Positions 37,880 to 46,794 of a stretch of 64,000 bases of DNA are shown here, piece after piece. Source of the stretch: Pseudomonas sp. PSKL.D1. Lineage in GTDB: Bacteria > Pseudomonadota > Gammaproteobacteria > Pseudomonadales > Pseudomonadaceae. The first letter of the stretch is position 1. Each line of letters begins with the position of its first letter. The stretch spans positions 3,768,001 through 3,832,000 of the forward strand of contig NZ_CP118607.1 of the NCBI RefSeq assembly GCF_028898945.1, given 5' to 3'. The notes under the pieces were generated by a model, which searched no databases, was not told where the DNA came from, and worked only from the letters and a program-made list of their open reading frames with translations. The position numbers were made by a program, and so were the translations under genes.

Positions 37880-39945
37880 GCGAAACCGCCCTGCATCGTT
37901 TGGCCGCCCGCGTGGGGCTGGCCCGCGACTGGATCGATGCCAACAACCGGCCACAACGGGTCGAAGACGACGTGTTGCGCAAAGTCCTGGAAGGCCTGGG
38001 CCACCCGGCCGGCGACGACAGTGCCATCCGCGACAGCCTGCAGGCTGTAGAGGCTGCCGAAGACCGCCAGCACCTGCCGCCATTGCTCACCGCAGACCTC
38101 GGGCAGCCATTGCCACTGGCCCACTATTTCAAGCCACTGAGCCCGGTTGGCTGCACGCTGGAAGATGGCAGCACGCTGTCAACTGGCCTGGATGCCAACG
38201 GGCAGTTGCCCGGTGACCTGCCCATCGGTTACCACCAACTGGAAATCGAAAGCCGCACCTTTACCCTCGCCGTGGCCCCGCCACGCTGCTACAGCCTGCA
38301 AGACAGCGTCGAGCAACCGCCCCCGCGCTGCTGGGGCCTGGCCGTGCAGCTTTACAGCCTGCGCCGGCCCGGCGACGGCGGCTACGGTGACTGCCTAGCC
38401 CTGGAGCAGCTGGCACGGCGGGCCGCCGAACGCGGCGCCGATGCGCTGGCCATCAGCCCGATTCACGCCCTGTCAGCCGCCGACCAGCAGCACTACAGCC
38501 CCTATTCACCCTCCAGCCGGCTGCTGCTCAACACCTTGTACGCCAGCCCCACCGCCCTGCTCGGCGAGCGCGAAGTACGGGTGGCCATCGAAGCCCTGGG
38601 CCTTGAGCAAATGCTCGAAGACCTGGAACAGCAACCCTTGGTGGATTGGCCCCGGGCCGCCGACGCCCGGCTGCGCCTGCTCGAGGCGCTTTACCAGGGT
38701 TTCAGCAAGGCCGACCACCCGCTGCGCAAAGACTTCGACAGCTTCCGCGCGGCCGGTGGCCAAGGGCTTGAACACCATTGCCGCTTCGAGGTGCTGCAGG
38801 CCCAGGCCATGGACCACGGCCTGGGCGCCGACTGGCGCAATTGGCCCAGCGCCTGGCACGACCCGTACCACCCTGAAGTCGAGGCCGTGGCCAACGCCTA
38901 CCCGGCCAAGGTCGAGTTCCATGCCTTTTGCCAGTGGCTCACCGAACGTGGGCTGCAACGTGCCCAGCAAGCGGCCCGCAGCAATGGCATGGCCATCGGC
39001 CTGATCGCCGACCTGGCCGTGGGCGCCGACGGTGCCGGCAGCCAGGCCTGGAGCCGCCAGGACGAACTGCTGGCCAACCTCAAGGTGGGCGCCCCGCCTG
39101 ACATCCTCAACCGCAGCGGGCAGGACTGGGGCATCTGCGCGTTCTCCCCCGAGGGCCTCAAGCGCAACGGCTACCGCGCCTTCATCGAAATGTTGCGCGC
39201 CAACCTGGCCCATGCCGGCGGCCTGCGCATCGACCATGTGATGGGCCTGCGCCGGCTGTGGCTGATCCCGCGGGGCTGCAAGGCCAGCGAAGGCGCCTAC
39301 CTCAATTACCCGGTGGACGACCTGCTGCGCCTGCTGGCATTGGAGTCGGTACGGCACAACGCAATCATCCTTGGCGAAGACCTTGGCACGGTGCCCGATG
39401 GCCTGCGCGAGCAGCTGGCGGCCAAAGCCGTGCTCGGCATGCGCGTGCTGCCGTTCGAACAAACGGCCCCCGGGCACTTCAAACCGATCCTCGACTGGCC
39501 CGACAACGCCTTGGCAACCACCGGCACCCACGACCTGGCGCCGCTGGCCGGCTGGCTGCAAAGCCGTGATATCGACTGGAGCCACCGCCTGCAATTGATC
39601 GACGCCGCCACCGAATTGCACTGGCGCCATGACCGGCAAAAAGAACGTGAAGGCCTGCGCCATACCCTGCAGGCCAATTACGGGGCACTGCCCGACAATG
39701 ATGCCGTGATCGACGCGGCCATCCGCTACGTCGGCCATACCCGCGCCCCCCTGGTGCTGGTCCCGCTGGAAGACCTGCTTGGCTGCGACGAACAGCCCAA
39801 CCTGCCGGGCACCACCAGCGGCCACCCCAACTGGCGCAGGCGCTTTGCCAAGCCCGCCCGCGAACTGCTGGATGACGAACACGCCGCCCGCCGCCTGGAG
39901 CTGCTGGCCCAGGCCCGTGAACAAGCCTGGGAGCGCGACCGATGA
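37876..39945 (+). CDS. malQ: 4-alpha-glucanotransferase (amylomaltase)
   Basis: GH77 enzyme that disproportionates malto-oligosaccharides. At 689 residues it has the long N-terminal extension of the MalQ subgroup with a beta-sandwich (about 1-140). The barrel core contains WGLAVQLYSLRRPGDGGYGD, the nucleophile region GGLRIDHVMGLRRLW, the acid/base IILGEDLGTVP and TTGTHDLAPLAGW. It is coupled by ATGA overlaps on both sides, to treZ and treY. It would reshape the oligosaccharides released by GlgX for TreY or GlgP elsewhere. Confidence 0.94.
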   Translation: MSETALHRLAARVGLARDWIDANNRPQRVEDDVLRKVLEGLGHPAGDDSAIRDSLQAVEAAEDRQHLPPLLTADLGQPLPLAHYFKPLSPVGCTLEDGSTLSTGLDANGQLPGDLPIGYHQLEIESRTFTLAVAPPRCYSLQDSVEQPPPRCWGLAVQLYSLRRPGDGGYGDCLALEQLARRAAERGADALAISPIHALSAADQQHYSPYSPSSRLLLNTLYASPTALLGEREVRVAIEALGLEQMLEDLEQQPLVDWPRAADARLRLLEALYQGFSKADHPLRKDFDSFRAAGGQGLEHHCRFEVLQAQAMDHGLGADWRNWPSAWHDPYHPEVEAVANAYPAKVEFHAFCQWLTERGLQRAQQAARSNGMAIGLIADLAVGADGAGSQAWSRQDELLANLKVGAPPDILNRSGQDWGICAFSPEGLKRNGYRAFIEMLRANLAHAGGLRIDHVMGLRRLWLIPRGCKASEGAYLNYPVDDLLRLLALESVRHNAIILGEDLGTVPDGLREQLAAKAVLGMRVLPFEQTAPGHFKPILDWPDNALATTGTHDLAPLAGWLQSRDIDWSHRLQLIDAATELHWRHDRQKEREGLRHTLQANYGALPDNDAVIDAAIRYVGHTRAPLVLVPLEDLLGCDEQPNLPGTTSGHPNWRRRFAKPARELLDDEHAARRLELLAQAREQAWERDR

Positions 39946-42710
39946 AGCCGTTGACCGCCACCCTGCGCCTGCAGTTTCACAGCGACTTCACCCTCGACCA
40001 TGCCGTGGCGCTGGTGCCCTACTTTGCTCAACTGGGCATCAGCCATGTGTACGCCTCGCCCATCCTCAAGGCCCGTGCCGGGTCACGCCATGGCTACGAT
40101 GTGGTCGACCCGACGCAGGTCAACCCCGAACTGGGTGGCGAAGCAGCGCTGGAGCGCCTGGTGGCTGCGTTGCGCCAGCATGGCATGGGGCTGATCCTGG
40201 ACACGGTGTCCAACCACATGGCCGTGGGCGGGGCCGACAACCCGTGGTGGCAAAGCTTGCTGGCCTGGGGCCGGCGCAGCCCGTATGCCGAGTTTTTCGA
40301 CATCCAGTGGCATTCCAGCGACCCGCTGCTGGCGGGCCAGTTGTTGCTGCCGTTTCTGGGCAGTGACTATGGCGCGGCGCTAAAAAGCGGAGAAATACCC
40401 CTCACGTTCGACCAAGGCCTGCTGCAAGTCGCCCACTACGACCACCGCTTCCCCATTTGCCCGCAGGACTACGGCTGGATCCTCGCGCAAAGCCCCGAGC
40501 CGGCCCTGCAGGCGCTGGCGGTACACTTCACAGCGTTGAGCGACACCCCGGACCCGCTGGCTGCCGCCCAACCCCTGCAGGCCGAGCTGCGCCGCCTGGC
40601 CAACGAAGGCGCCGACCTGCAAACCGCCTTGCTGGCCTTCGACAGCCGCAGCGAAAGCGGCTTCAAGCGCCTGCACCTGCTGCTCGAACGCCAAACCTAC
40701 CGGCTGGCCAGCTGGCGCACCGCCGCCGACGACATCAACTGGCGGCGCTTCTTCGACATCAACGAACTGGGTGGGCTGCGCGTCGAGCGCCCGGCCGTGT
40801 TCGAAGCCACCCATGCCAAGCTGTTCGAGCTGATTGAACGCGGCCTGGTGGACGGCCTGCGCATCGACCATATCGACGGCCTGGCCGACCCGCGCGCTTA
40901 CCTGCGCAAACTGCGCCGGCGGGTGGACGGGCTGCTGGCGAGCCGCCCTGTGCAGGCGGCGCTGGAACATTTCCCGATCTACGTGGAGAAAATTCTCGGC
41001 GCCGACGAGCACCTGCACCGCGACTGGCTCACCGACGGCACCACCGGCTACGAATTCATGAACGAAGTGTCGCTGCTGCAACATGACCCGGCCGGCGAAG
41101 CGCCGTTGACCGAGCTGTGGGCCAACGTCAGCGAACGCCCCGACTTTGCCGAAGAAATCCGACAGGCCCGCCATTTGGTGCTCAACGCCAGCCTGGCGGG
41201 CGATTGCGAATCCGTCGCCCAGGCGTTGCTGCAAGTGGCCCGCGACGACCTGATGACCCGCGACCTGACCTTGGGCGCCATCCGCCGCGCCGTGCAGGCG
41301 CTGGTGGCCCATTACCCGGTTTACCGTACCTATTTCAACGCCTGCGGGCGCCCGGCCGAGGATGAGAAGTGCTTCCAGCAGGCCTTGGCCAACGCCCGCC
41401 AGGACCTCGCCGAAGCCGACTGGCCGTTGCTTGGGCAACTGGAACAGTGGCTCGGCGGCCAACCCTGGCGCGCGCTGCCGCCGGGCCGCCCGCGCAAGCA
41501 CCTGCGCCACGCCTGCGTGCGCTTCCAGCAACTCACCGCGCCCAGTGCCGCCAAAGCCGTGGAAGACACGGCCTTCTACCGCAGCGCCCGCCTGCTCTCG
41601 CGCAACGATGTAGGCTTTGAGGCCGAGCGCTTCAGCGCAGGCCCCCAGCATTTCCATAACGAGGCCCAGCGCCGCCTGCGCGACTTCCCCGACAACCTGT
41701 TGGCCACCGCCACCCACGACCACAAGCGCGGCGAAGACACCCGCGCACGCCTGGCTGTGTTAAGCGAACTCGGCCCATGGTTCGCCAGCCGCGTCGAACA
41801 CTGGCGCGAGCTGGCCGCCCCCTTGCGCGAGGCGCTGGACGATGGCCCCGCGCCCAGCCCAGGTGATGAGTTGCTGTTGCTGCAAACGCTGTTGGGCAGC
41901 TGGCCCCTGAACCTCGACCTGCACGACGACAACGCCCTGCAGCAGTACGCCGGCCGGCTGTGCCAATGGCAGCAAAAAGCCCTGCGCGAAGCCAAGCTGC
42001 GCAGCAGCTGGAGTGCGCCGAACGATGCCTACGAAAACGCCTGCGCGTGTTACATCGACGGCCTGCTGCTGGGCCGCGAAAACCAGCAGTTGCGCCAGTC
42101 GCTGGCCGATGCCGCGCAACGCATTGCCTGCCCCGGCGCCCTCAACGGCCTGGTGCAGGCGCTGCTGCGCATGACCGTGCCTGGTGTGCCCGACCTGTAT
42201 CAGGGCAACGAGTACTGGGACTTGAGCCTGGTCGACCCGGACAACCGCCGCGCCGTCGACTACGCTTGCAGGCGTCGCACTCTGGACGCTGCCACGCAGC
42301 CTGCCGAACTGCTCACGCACTGGCGCGACGGGCGCATCAAGCAGGCCCTGATCGCCCGGGTGCTGGATTGCCGCCAGGCCCATGCCGAGCTGTTTCGCCG
42401 GGGTGAATACCTGCCGCTGAACGTGCAGGGCCGCCACGCTGAAAAGGTGCTGGCCTTTGCCCGCCTGGGTGAAGGTGAACGCGCCATTGTCATTGCACCA
42501 CGCCTGGCCAGCAGCCTGCTGGCAGGTGCCGCTACACCGTTGATCCCGGCGCAGAACTGGGACGATACCCGGGTGATCTTGCCGTTTGCCTTGTCGCCTG
42601 CCAACCCGACGGGACTTTTCCCCAGTGCTGCGGTCAGCCCTTCTAGGGAGCTGATGGTGAGCGCCGTGCTGGCGGAGTTTCCGGTCAATGTGTTGATACA
42701 ACAATCTTGA
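39942..42710 (+). CDS. treY: Malto-oligosyltrehalose synthase
   Basis: GH13 isomerase that turns the reducing end of an alpha-glucan into a trehalose unit. The 922-residue length is in the TreY range. Key segments are YFAQLGISHVYASPILKARA, the nucleophile DGLRIDHIDGLADP, acid/base YVEKILGADEHL and TATHDHKRGEDTRARL. The C-terminal VPGVPDLYQGNEYWDLSLVD is typical. The start overlaps the malQ stop. Together with TreZ it forms the TreYZ route from glucan to trehalose. Confidence 0.95.
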   Translation: MKPLTATLRLQFHSDFTLDHAVALVPYFAQLGISHVYASPILKARAGSRHGYDVVDPTQVNPELGGEAALERLVAALRQHGMGLILDTVSNHMAVGGADNPWWQSLLAWGRRSPYAEFFDIQWHSSDPLLAGQLLLPFLGSDYGAALKSGEIPLTFDQGLLQVAHYDHRFPICPQDYGWILAQSPEPALQALAVHFTALSDTPDPLAAAQPLQAELRRLANEGADLQTALLAFDSRSESGFKRLHLLLERQTYRLASWRTAADDINWRRFFDINELGGLRVERPAVFEATHAKLFELIERGLVDGLRIDHIDGLADPRAYLRKLRRRVDGLLASRPVQAALEHFPIYVEKILGADEHLHRDWLTDGTTGYEFMNEVSLLQHDPAGEAPLTELWANVSERPDFAEEIRQARHLVLNASLAGDCESVAQALLQVARDDLMTRDLTLGAIRRAVQALVAHYPVYRTYFNACGRPAEDEKCFQQALANARQDLAEADWPLLGQLEQWLGGQPWRALPPGRPRKHLRHACVRFQQLTAPSAAKAVEDTAFYRSARLLSRNDVGFEAERFSAGPQHFHNEAQRRLRDFPDNLLATATHDHKRGEDTRARLAVLSELGPWFASRVEHWRELAAPLREALDDGPAPSPGDELLLLQTLLGSWPLNLDLHDDNALQQYAGRLCQWQQKALREAKLRSSWSAPNDAYENACACYIDGLLLGRENQQLRQSLADAAQRIACPGALNGLVQALLRMTVPGVPDLYQGNEYWDLSLVDPDNRRAVDYACRRRTLDAATQPAELLTHWRDGRIKQALIARVLDCRQAHAELFRRGEYLPLNVQGRHAEKVLAFARLGEGERAIVIAPRLASSLLAGAATPLIPAQNWDDTRVILPFALSPANPTGLFPSAAVSPSRELMVSAVLAEFPVNVLIQQS

Positions 42711-42727
42711 GCATCAGGAGCGTCATG

Positions 42728-42967
42728 ATGAGTGTCGATGAAAAACGTATCCGCGAATTCGCCTACCAGATCTGGGAATCGGAGGGTAAGCCCACCGGTG
42801 AGGAAGAGCGGCACTGGGACATGGCACGCAAGCTGGCCGAGGCGGAGGCCCTGGCCCCTAAAGCTGCGCCGCGCAAGAAGGCGGCGGCCAAGCCTAAGGC
42901 GGCACCGGCTGAGAAACCGGTAGCGGCGAAGAAGCCCCGGGCGGTGAAGAAGCCGGCTGCGGGGTAA
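42728..42967 (+). CDS. DUF2934 protein with lysine/alanine-rich tail
   Basis: A 79-residue protein in which DUF2934 occupies about residues 1-40 (EKRIREFAYQIWESEGKPTG, then EERHWDMARKLAEAE). A Lys-Ala-Pro-rich tail (KAAAKPKAAPAEKPVAAKKP) recalls histone H1-like or glucan-binding linkers. Two adjacent ATG codons exist; the second gives better spacing to AGGAG. The family recurs near glucan and trehalose genes in Proteobacteria, but no function is known to me. It lies 17 bp after treY, so it belongs to that operon. Confidence 0.85.
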   Translation: MSVDEKRIREFAYQIWESEGKPTGEEERHWDMARKLAEAEALAPKAAPRKKAAAKPKAAPAEKPVAAKKPRAVKKPAAG

Positions 42968-42975
42968 GCCTGTAC

Positions 42976-43051
42976 GGGCCTAGCGCGGCTAAAGCCGCTC
43001 CTACAGGGGATTGCGAAACCCTGTAGGAACGGCTTTGGCCGCGATAGGGCC
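42976..43051. repeat. REP pair before glgX
   Basis: Head-to-head REP elements with arms GGGCCTAGCGCGGC / GCCGCGATAGGGCC and core AGCCGCTCCTACAGGG / CCCTGTAGGAACGGCT. It separates DUF2934 from glgX. Confidence 0.85.
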
Positions 43052-43096
43052 AGCCCTGAAAACATCCCTTCCCACGGCCAGTCGAGGACCGCCGCC

Positions 43097-45250
43097 ATGA
43101 GCCCGCGCACCCCAAAGAAAACCCGCTCCGTCGCCCCGTCGCGCATCCGCGAAGGCCTGCCCTTCCCGCTCGGCGCCACCTGGGATGGCCTGGGGGTCAA
43201 CTTCGCGATCTTCTCGGCCAACGCTACCAAGGTTGAACTGTGCCTGTTCGACTCCACCGGCGAGCAGGAAATCGAACGCATCGAGCTGCCCGAGTACACC
43301 GACGAGATCTACCACGGCTACCTGCCCGACGCGCATCCGGGGCTGGTTTACGGTTACCGGGTACACGGCCCGTACGAGCCGGAAAACGGCCACCGCTTCA
43401 ACCCCAACAAATTGCTGATCGACCCCTATGCCAAGCAGCTGGTCGGCAGCCTGAAATGGTCCGAGTCATTGTTTGGCTACACCATTGGCCACCCCGACGG
43501 TGACCTGTCGTTCGACGAGCGCGACAGCGCCCCCTTCGTACCCAAGTGCAAGGTCATCGACCCGGCGTTCACCTGGGGCCGCGACCAGCGCGTGCTCATC
43601 CCGTGGGAACGCACGATCATCTACGAGGCCCACACCCGCGGCATCAGCATGCGCCACCCGGCCGTGCCGGAGAAACTGCGCGGCACCTTCGCGGGGCTGG
43701 CCAACGATGAACTGCTCAAGCACATCAAGGACCTTGGCGTGTCCAGCATCGAGCTGCTGCCGATCCATGCCTTCGTCAACGACCAGCACTTGCTGGACAA
43801 AGGCCTGAACAACTACTGGGGCTACAACAGCATCGCCTTCTTCGCCCCCCACCCGCGTTACCTGGCCAGCGGCAAGATCGCCGAGTTCAAGGAGATGGTC
43901 GCGCACCTGCACGACGCGGGGCTGGAGGTGATCCTGGACGTGGTCTACAACCACACCGCCGAGGGCAACGAACGCGGCCCGACCCTGTCGATGCGCGGCA
44001 TCGACAATGCCTCGTACTACCGCCTGATGCCCGACGACAAGCGCTATTACATCAACGATTCCGGCACCGGCAACACCCTGGACCTCAGCCACCCCTGCGT
44101 GCTGCAACTGGTCACCGATTCGCTGCGCTACTGGGCGGGCGAAATGCACGTGGATGGCTTCCGTTTCGACCTGGCCACCATTCTGGGCCGTTACCGCGAA
44201 GGCTACAGCGAACGCCACGGCTTCCTCGTTGCCTGCCGCCAGGACCCGATGCTCAGCCAGGTCAAGCTCATCGCCGAGCCGTGGGACTGCGGCCCCGGGG
44301 GCTACCAGGTGGGCAACTTCGCCCCCGGCTGGGCGGAATGGAACGATCGCTTTCGCGACACCGTGCGTGCCTTCTGGAAAGGCGACGAAGGCCAGCTGGC
44401 CGACTTCGCCTCACGCATGACCGCCTCCGGCGACATGTTCAACAACCGGGGCCGCCGGCCCTATGCCTCGGTCAACTTCGTCACCGCCCATGACGGGTTC
44501 ACCCTGCGTGACCTGGTGTCGTACAACAGCAAGCACAACGAAGAAAACGACGAAAACAACCAGGACGGCACCGACAACAACCTGTCGTGGAACTGCGGCG
44601 TCGAAGGCCCCACCGACGACCCGCAGATCAATGCCCTGCGTACCCGGCAAATGCGCAACTTCTTTGCCACGTTGCTGCTGGCCCAAGGCACGCCGATGAT
44701 CGTTGCCGGGGATGAGTTCAGCCGTACCCAGCATGGCAACAACAATGCCTATTGCCAGGACAGCGAGATCGGCTGGGTGAACTGGGACCTGGACGAGGAA
44801 GGTGAAGAACTGCTGGCGTTCGTCAAACGCCTCACCCGCCTGCGGCTGGCCTACCCGGTACTGCGCCGCTCGCGCTTTCTGGTCGGCGACTACAACGAGG
44901 CGATCGGGGTCAAGGACGTGACCTGGCTGGCACCGGATGGCAGCGAGATGAGCGTCGAGCAATGGGAAGACCCGCACGGGCGCTGCCTTGGCATGCTGAT
45001 CGATGGCCGTGCCCAAGTCAGCGGCATTGCACGGCCGGGGGCCGAGGCAACGATGCTGATCATCGTCAATGCGCACCATGATGTGGTGCCGTTTCTGTTG
45101 CCGGCGGTGCCGGAGGGTGAGTACTGGAGTTGCCTGGTGGATACGGACCGGCCGGAGATGCGCAAGCCTCAGCACTTGCAGTTCGACAGCACCTTCGAGG
45201 TCAAGGGGCGCTCGTTCCTGTTACTGGCCTTGCAACACGAAGAAGAGTAA
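43097..45250 (+). CDS. glgX: Glycogen debranching enzyme (isoamylase type)
   Basis: Hydrolyses alpha-1,6 branch points of glucan. The 717-residue protein has an N-terminal CBM48 (GLPFPLGATWDGLGVNFAIF, then GYRVHGPYEPENGHRFNPNK). The GH13 barrel shows the nucleophile in VDGFRFDLATILGR, the acid/base in LIAEPWDCGPGGYQVGNF and VTAHDGFTLRDLVSYN. The stretch NEENDENNQDGTDNNLSWNC is standard for GlgX. A good hairpin terminator follows. It may be expressed from the treY operon or separately, because a REP pair intervenes. Confidence 0.95.
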   Translation: MSPRTPKKTRSVAPSRIREGLPFPLGATWDGLGVNFAIFSANATKVELCLFDSTGEQEIERIELPEYTDEIYHGYLPDAHPGLVYGYRVHGPYEPENGHRFNPNKLLIDPYAKQLVGSLKWSESLFGYTIGHPDGDLSFDERDSAPFVPKCKVIDPAFTWGRDQRVLIPWERTIIYEAHTRGISMRHPAVPEKLRGTFAGLANDELLKHIKDLGVSSIELLPIHAFVNDQHLLDKGLNNYWGYNSIAFFAPHPRYLASGKIAEFKEMVAHLHDAGLEVILDVVYNHTAEGNERGPTLSMRGIDNASYYRLMPDDKRYYINDSGTGNTLDLSHPCVLQLVTDSLRYWAGEMHVDGFRFDLATILGRYREGYSERHGFLVACRQDPMLSQVKLIAEPWDCGPGGYQVGNFAPGWAEWNDRFRDTVRAFWKGDEGQLADFASRMTASGDMFNNRGRRPYASVNFVTAHDGFTLRDLVSYNSKHNEENDENNQDGTDNNLSWNCGVEGPTDDPQINALRTRQMRNFFATLLLAQGTPMIVAGDEFSRTQHGNNNAYCQDSEIGWVNWDLDEEGEELLAFVKRLTRLRLAYPVLRRSRFLVGDYNEAIGVKDVTWLAPDGSEMSVEQWEDPHGRCLGMLIDGRAQVSGIARPGAEATMLIIVNAHHDVVPFLLPAVPEGEYWSCLVDTDRPEMRKPQHLQFDSTFEVKGRSFLLLALQHEEE

Positions 45251-45273
45251 ACGCTCTAGCAATGTTTCGGCAT

Positions 45274-45319
45274 AGCCAGGTGGCGGCAAATAGCGAACCC
45301 CGCTATGCGCCTGGCTTTT
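45274..45319 (+). terminator. Terminator after glgX
   Basis: Nested stem: outer AGCCAGG / CCTGGCT, inner ATAGCG / CGCTAT, followed by TTTT. Confidence 0.7.
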
Positions 45320-45577
45320 CCGATAAAAATCAATGCACTGACGCCTGCCACGCCCCTTGCACGGTTTTTTAACGCATTCTTGACGCCGCGCCTTCCCTCT
45401 CCTTAGCTGAACATTATCTAGTCGTAAAAAACTCGCGCCGGGCCTCTAGCTCGCGCCTTCGTGCGTGCCTGCAAAAGCTGGCGTGCTGGTTTGGGTCGCC
45501 CTCTGTTTTGCCGTACAGCTCGTGACAACAGGCCAGGTATTTGGGCTGTGCAACACCAAAACAACAGGAGATCCGTC
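45320..45577. other. Intergenic region before the autotransporter-barrel gene
   Basis: Together with the glgX terminator this is a 327-bp gap. It contains a TTGACG hexamer near 45379 without a convincing -10, and the ribosome site AGGAG just before the ATG. No gene seen. Confidence 0.4.
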
Positions 45578-46654
45578 ATGAAAAGCACCTCGAATCCCTT
45601 GCGTTTCGATCGCATTTTCTACGCGGTTTCCACGTCGATGCTTCTGGCAACCCCGGTGGAAACCTTTGCTTTCGAACTGCAGGATGATCCGACATCTAGC
45701 CACTTTCTGCAGCAACCGGCGGTGCCGCAGCTATCGCTCGACCCGGTCACTGCCAGCGGGCTTAGCCTGGGCACACTGAACGCGTTCAGCGAGCAGATGA
45801 GCGAGCGCCATGGGCGCGCGGCACCGGACCTGGTCGCCAGCCAATGGTCGCAGTTCTTCCCCAGCATGCCCCGCCAGGGCGCGCAACCACCCGAGCAACT
45901 GGAGGCGCCCAGCCAGCAACTGATGATCGGCCCGGACCTGTTCGTGCGCGAAACCAGCGCCGGCAATGTGCACCGTGCCGGGATTTTCGTGGGGCACAAC
46001 AACCTGCAAAGCAGCTTCAACGGCATGCGCCCGCTGCTGGGTGACAAGCAGCGCAATGCTGTGAACCTGAGCGGCGAAAGCCTGGGCGTTTACTGGAGCA
46101 TGACCCACGACCAGGGCTGGCACCTGGACGCCGTGGCCATGGGTTCGCGCATCGATGTGCTAGGGCGTGGCGAAACCGGCCAGCGCCTGAACGACAGCGG
46201 CCATGCGATGACCTTCTCGCTGGAAGGCGGCTACCCGATCGGCCTGGGTGGCGGCTGGGTGATCGAGCCACAGGCGCAGTTGATCAACCAGCAGTTCTTC
46301 CCGGGTAATCAGGTGCAGGAGGAAACCTTGCAGGCCTTTGACAGCCAGCCGAGCTGGAGTGGCCGGGTGGGTGCGAAATTGTCTGGGCGCTATGAAGTGC
46401 GTGGCATGCCGATCGAGCCCTATGTGCGGACCAACGTGTGGTATGACTTTACCGATACCAATGAGGTGCAGCTGGACCAGGTGGACAAGATTTCCAGCTC
46501 GCGCTACTCGACCACCGTTGAACTGGGGTTGGGGCTGGTGGCGCGGGTGACGCCTTCGGTGGCGCTGTTCGTGAGTGCCGATTACAGCAGTGATGTGGAT
46601 GGCAATGATTTGAATGGGTTGATTGGTAGCCTTGGGGTCAGGATGCGCTGGTAG
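45578..46654 (+). CDS. Autotransporter-type outer-membrane beta-barrel without passenger
   Basis: A 358-residue protein with an N-terminal signal (about 1-30, ending ETFAFE). A short, low-complexity linker up to residue 110 follows, then an autotransporter beta-domain: GPDLFVRETSAGNVHRAGIF, FVGHNNLQSSFNG, GVYWSMTHDQGWHLDAVAMG, FSLEGGYPIGLGGGWVIEPQ and the closing GSLGVRMRW ending in aromatic Trp. The barrel length is full, but there is no recognisable passenger. It is placed between the two glucan operons without an obvious link. Function unknown; adhesion or envelope stabilisation are guesses. Confidence 0.82.
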   Translation: MKSTSNPLRFDRIFYAVSTSMLLATPVETFAFELQDDPTSSHFLQQPAVPQLSLDPVTASGLSLGTLNAFSEQMSERHGRAAPDLVASQWSQFFPSMPRQGAQPPEQLEAPSQQLMIGPDLFVRETSAGNVHRAGIFVGHNNLQSSFNGMRPLLGDKQRNAVNLSGESLGVYWSMTHDQGWHLDAVAMGSRIDVLGRGETGQRLNDSGHAMTFSLEGGYPIGLGGGWVIEPQAQLINQQFFPGNQVQEETLQAFDSQPSWSGRVGAKLSGRYEVRGMPIEPYVRTNVWYDFTDTNEVQLDQVDKISSSRYSTTVELGLGLVARVTPSVALFVSADYSSDVDGNDLNGLIGSLGVRMRW

Positions 46655-46664
46655 CCAGCTCGGG

Positions 46665-46775
46665 GCCCCTGTAGGAGCGGCTTCAGCCGCGATCACCGGC
46701 AAAGCCGGTGCCATTTATCGCGGTGGCTGCATCGCGGCGGTCCGACGTCTCGGTAAATCCGCTCCTACAGGCGCC
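46665..46775. repeat. REP pair with the CGGTCCGACGTCTCGGT variant
   Basis: Left element GTAGGAGCGGCTTCAGCCGCG; right element carries CGGCGGTCCGACGTCTCGGT before AATCCGCTCCTAC, identical to the variant after preA. The pair lies between convergent genes and contains a third short hairpin ACCGGCAAAGCCGGT. Confidence 0.8.
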
Positions 46776-46794
46776 CTGAGAAAGGGCCAGCTCA

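Noticed and set aside
23034..46775. REP clusters as CRISPR arrays or insertion-sequence ends
   Set aside because: The repeats are inverted, intergenic and irregularly spaced, with the REP core. There are no regular spacers and no transposase gene in the window.
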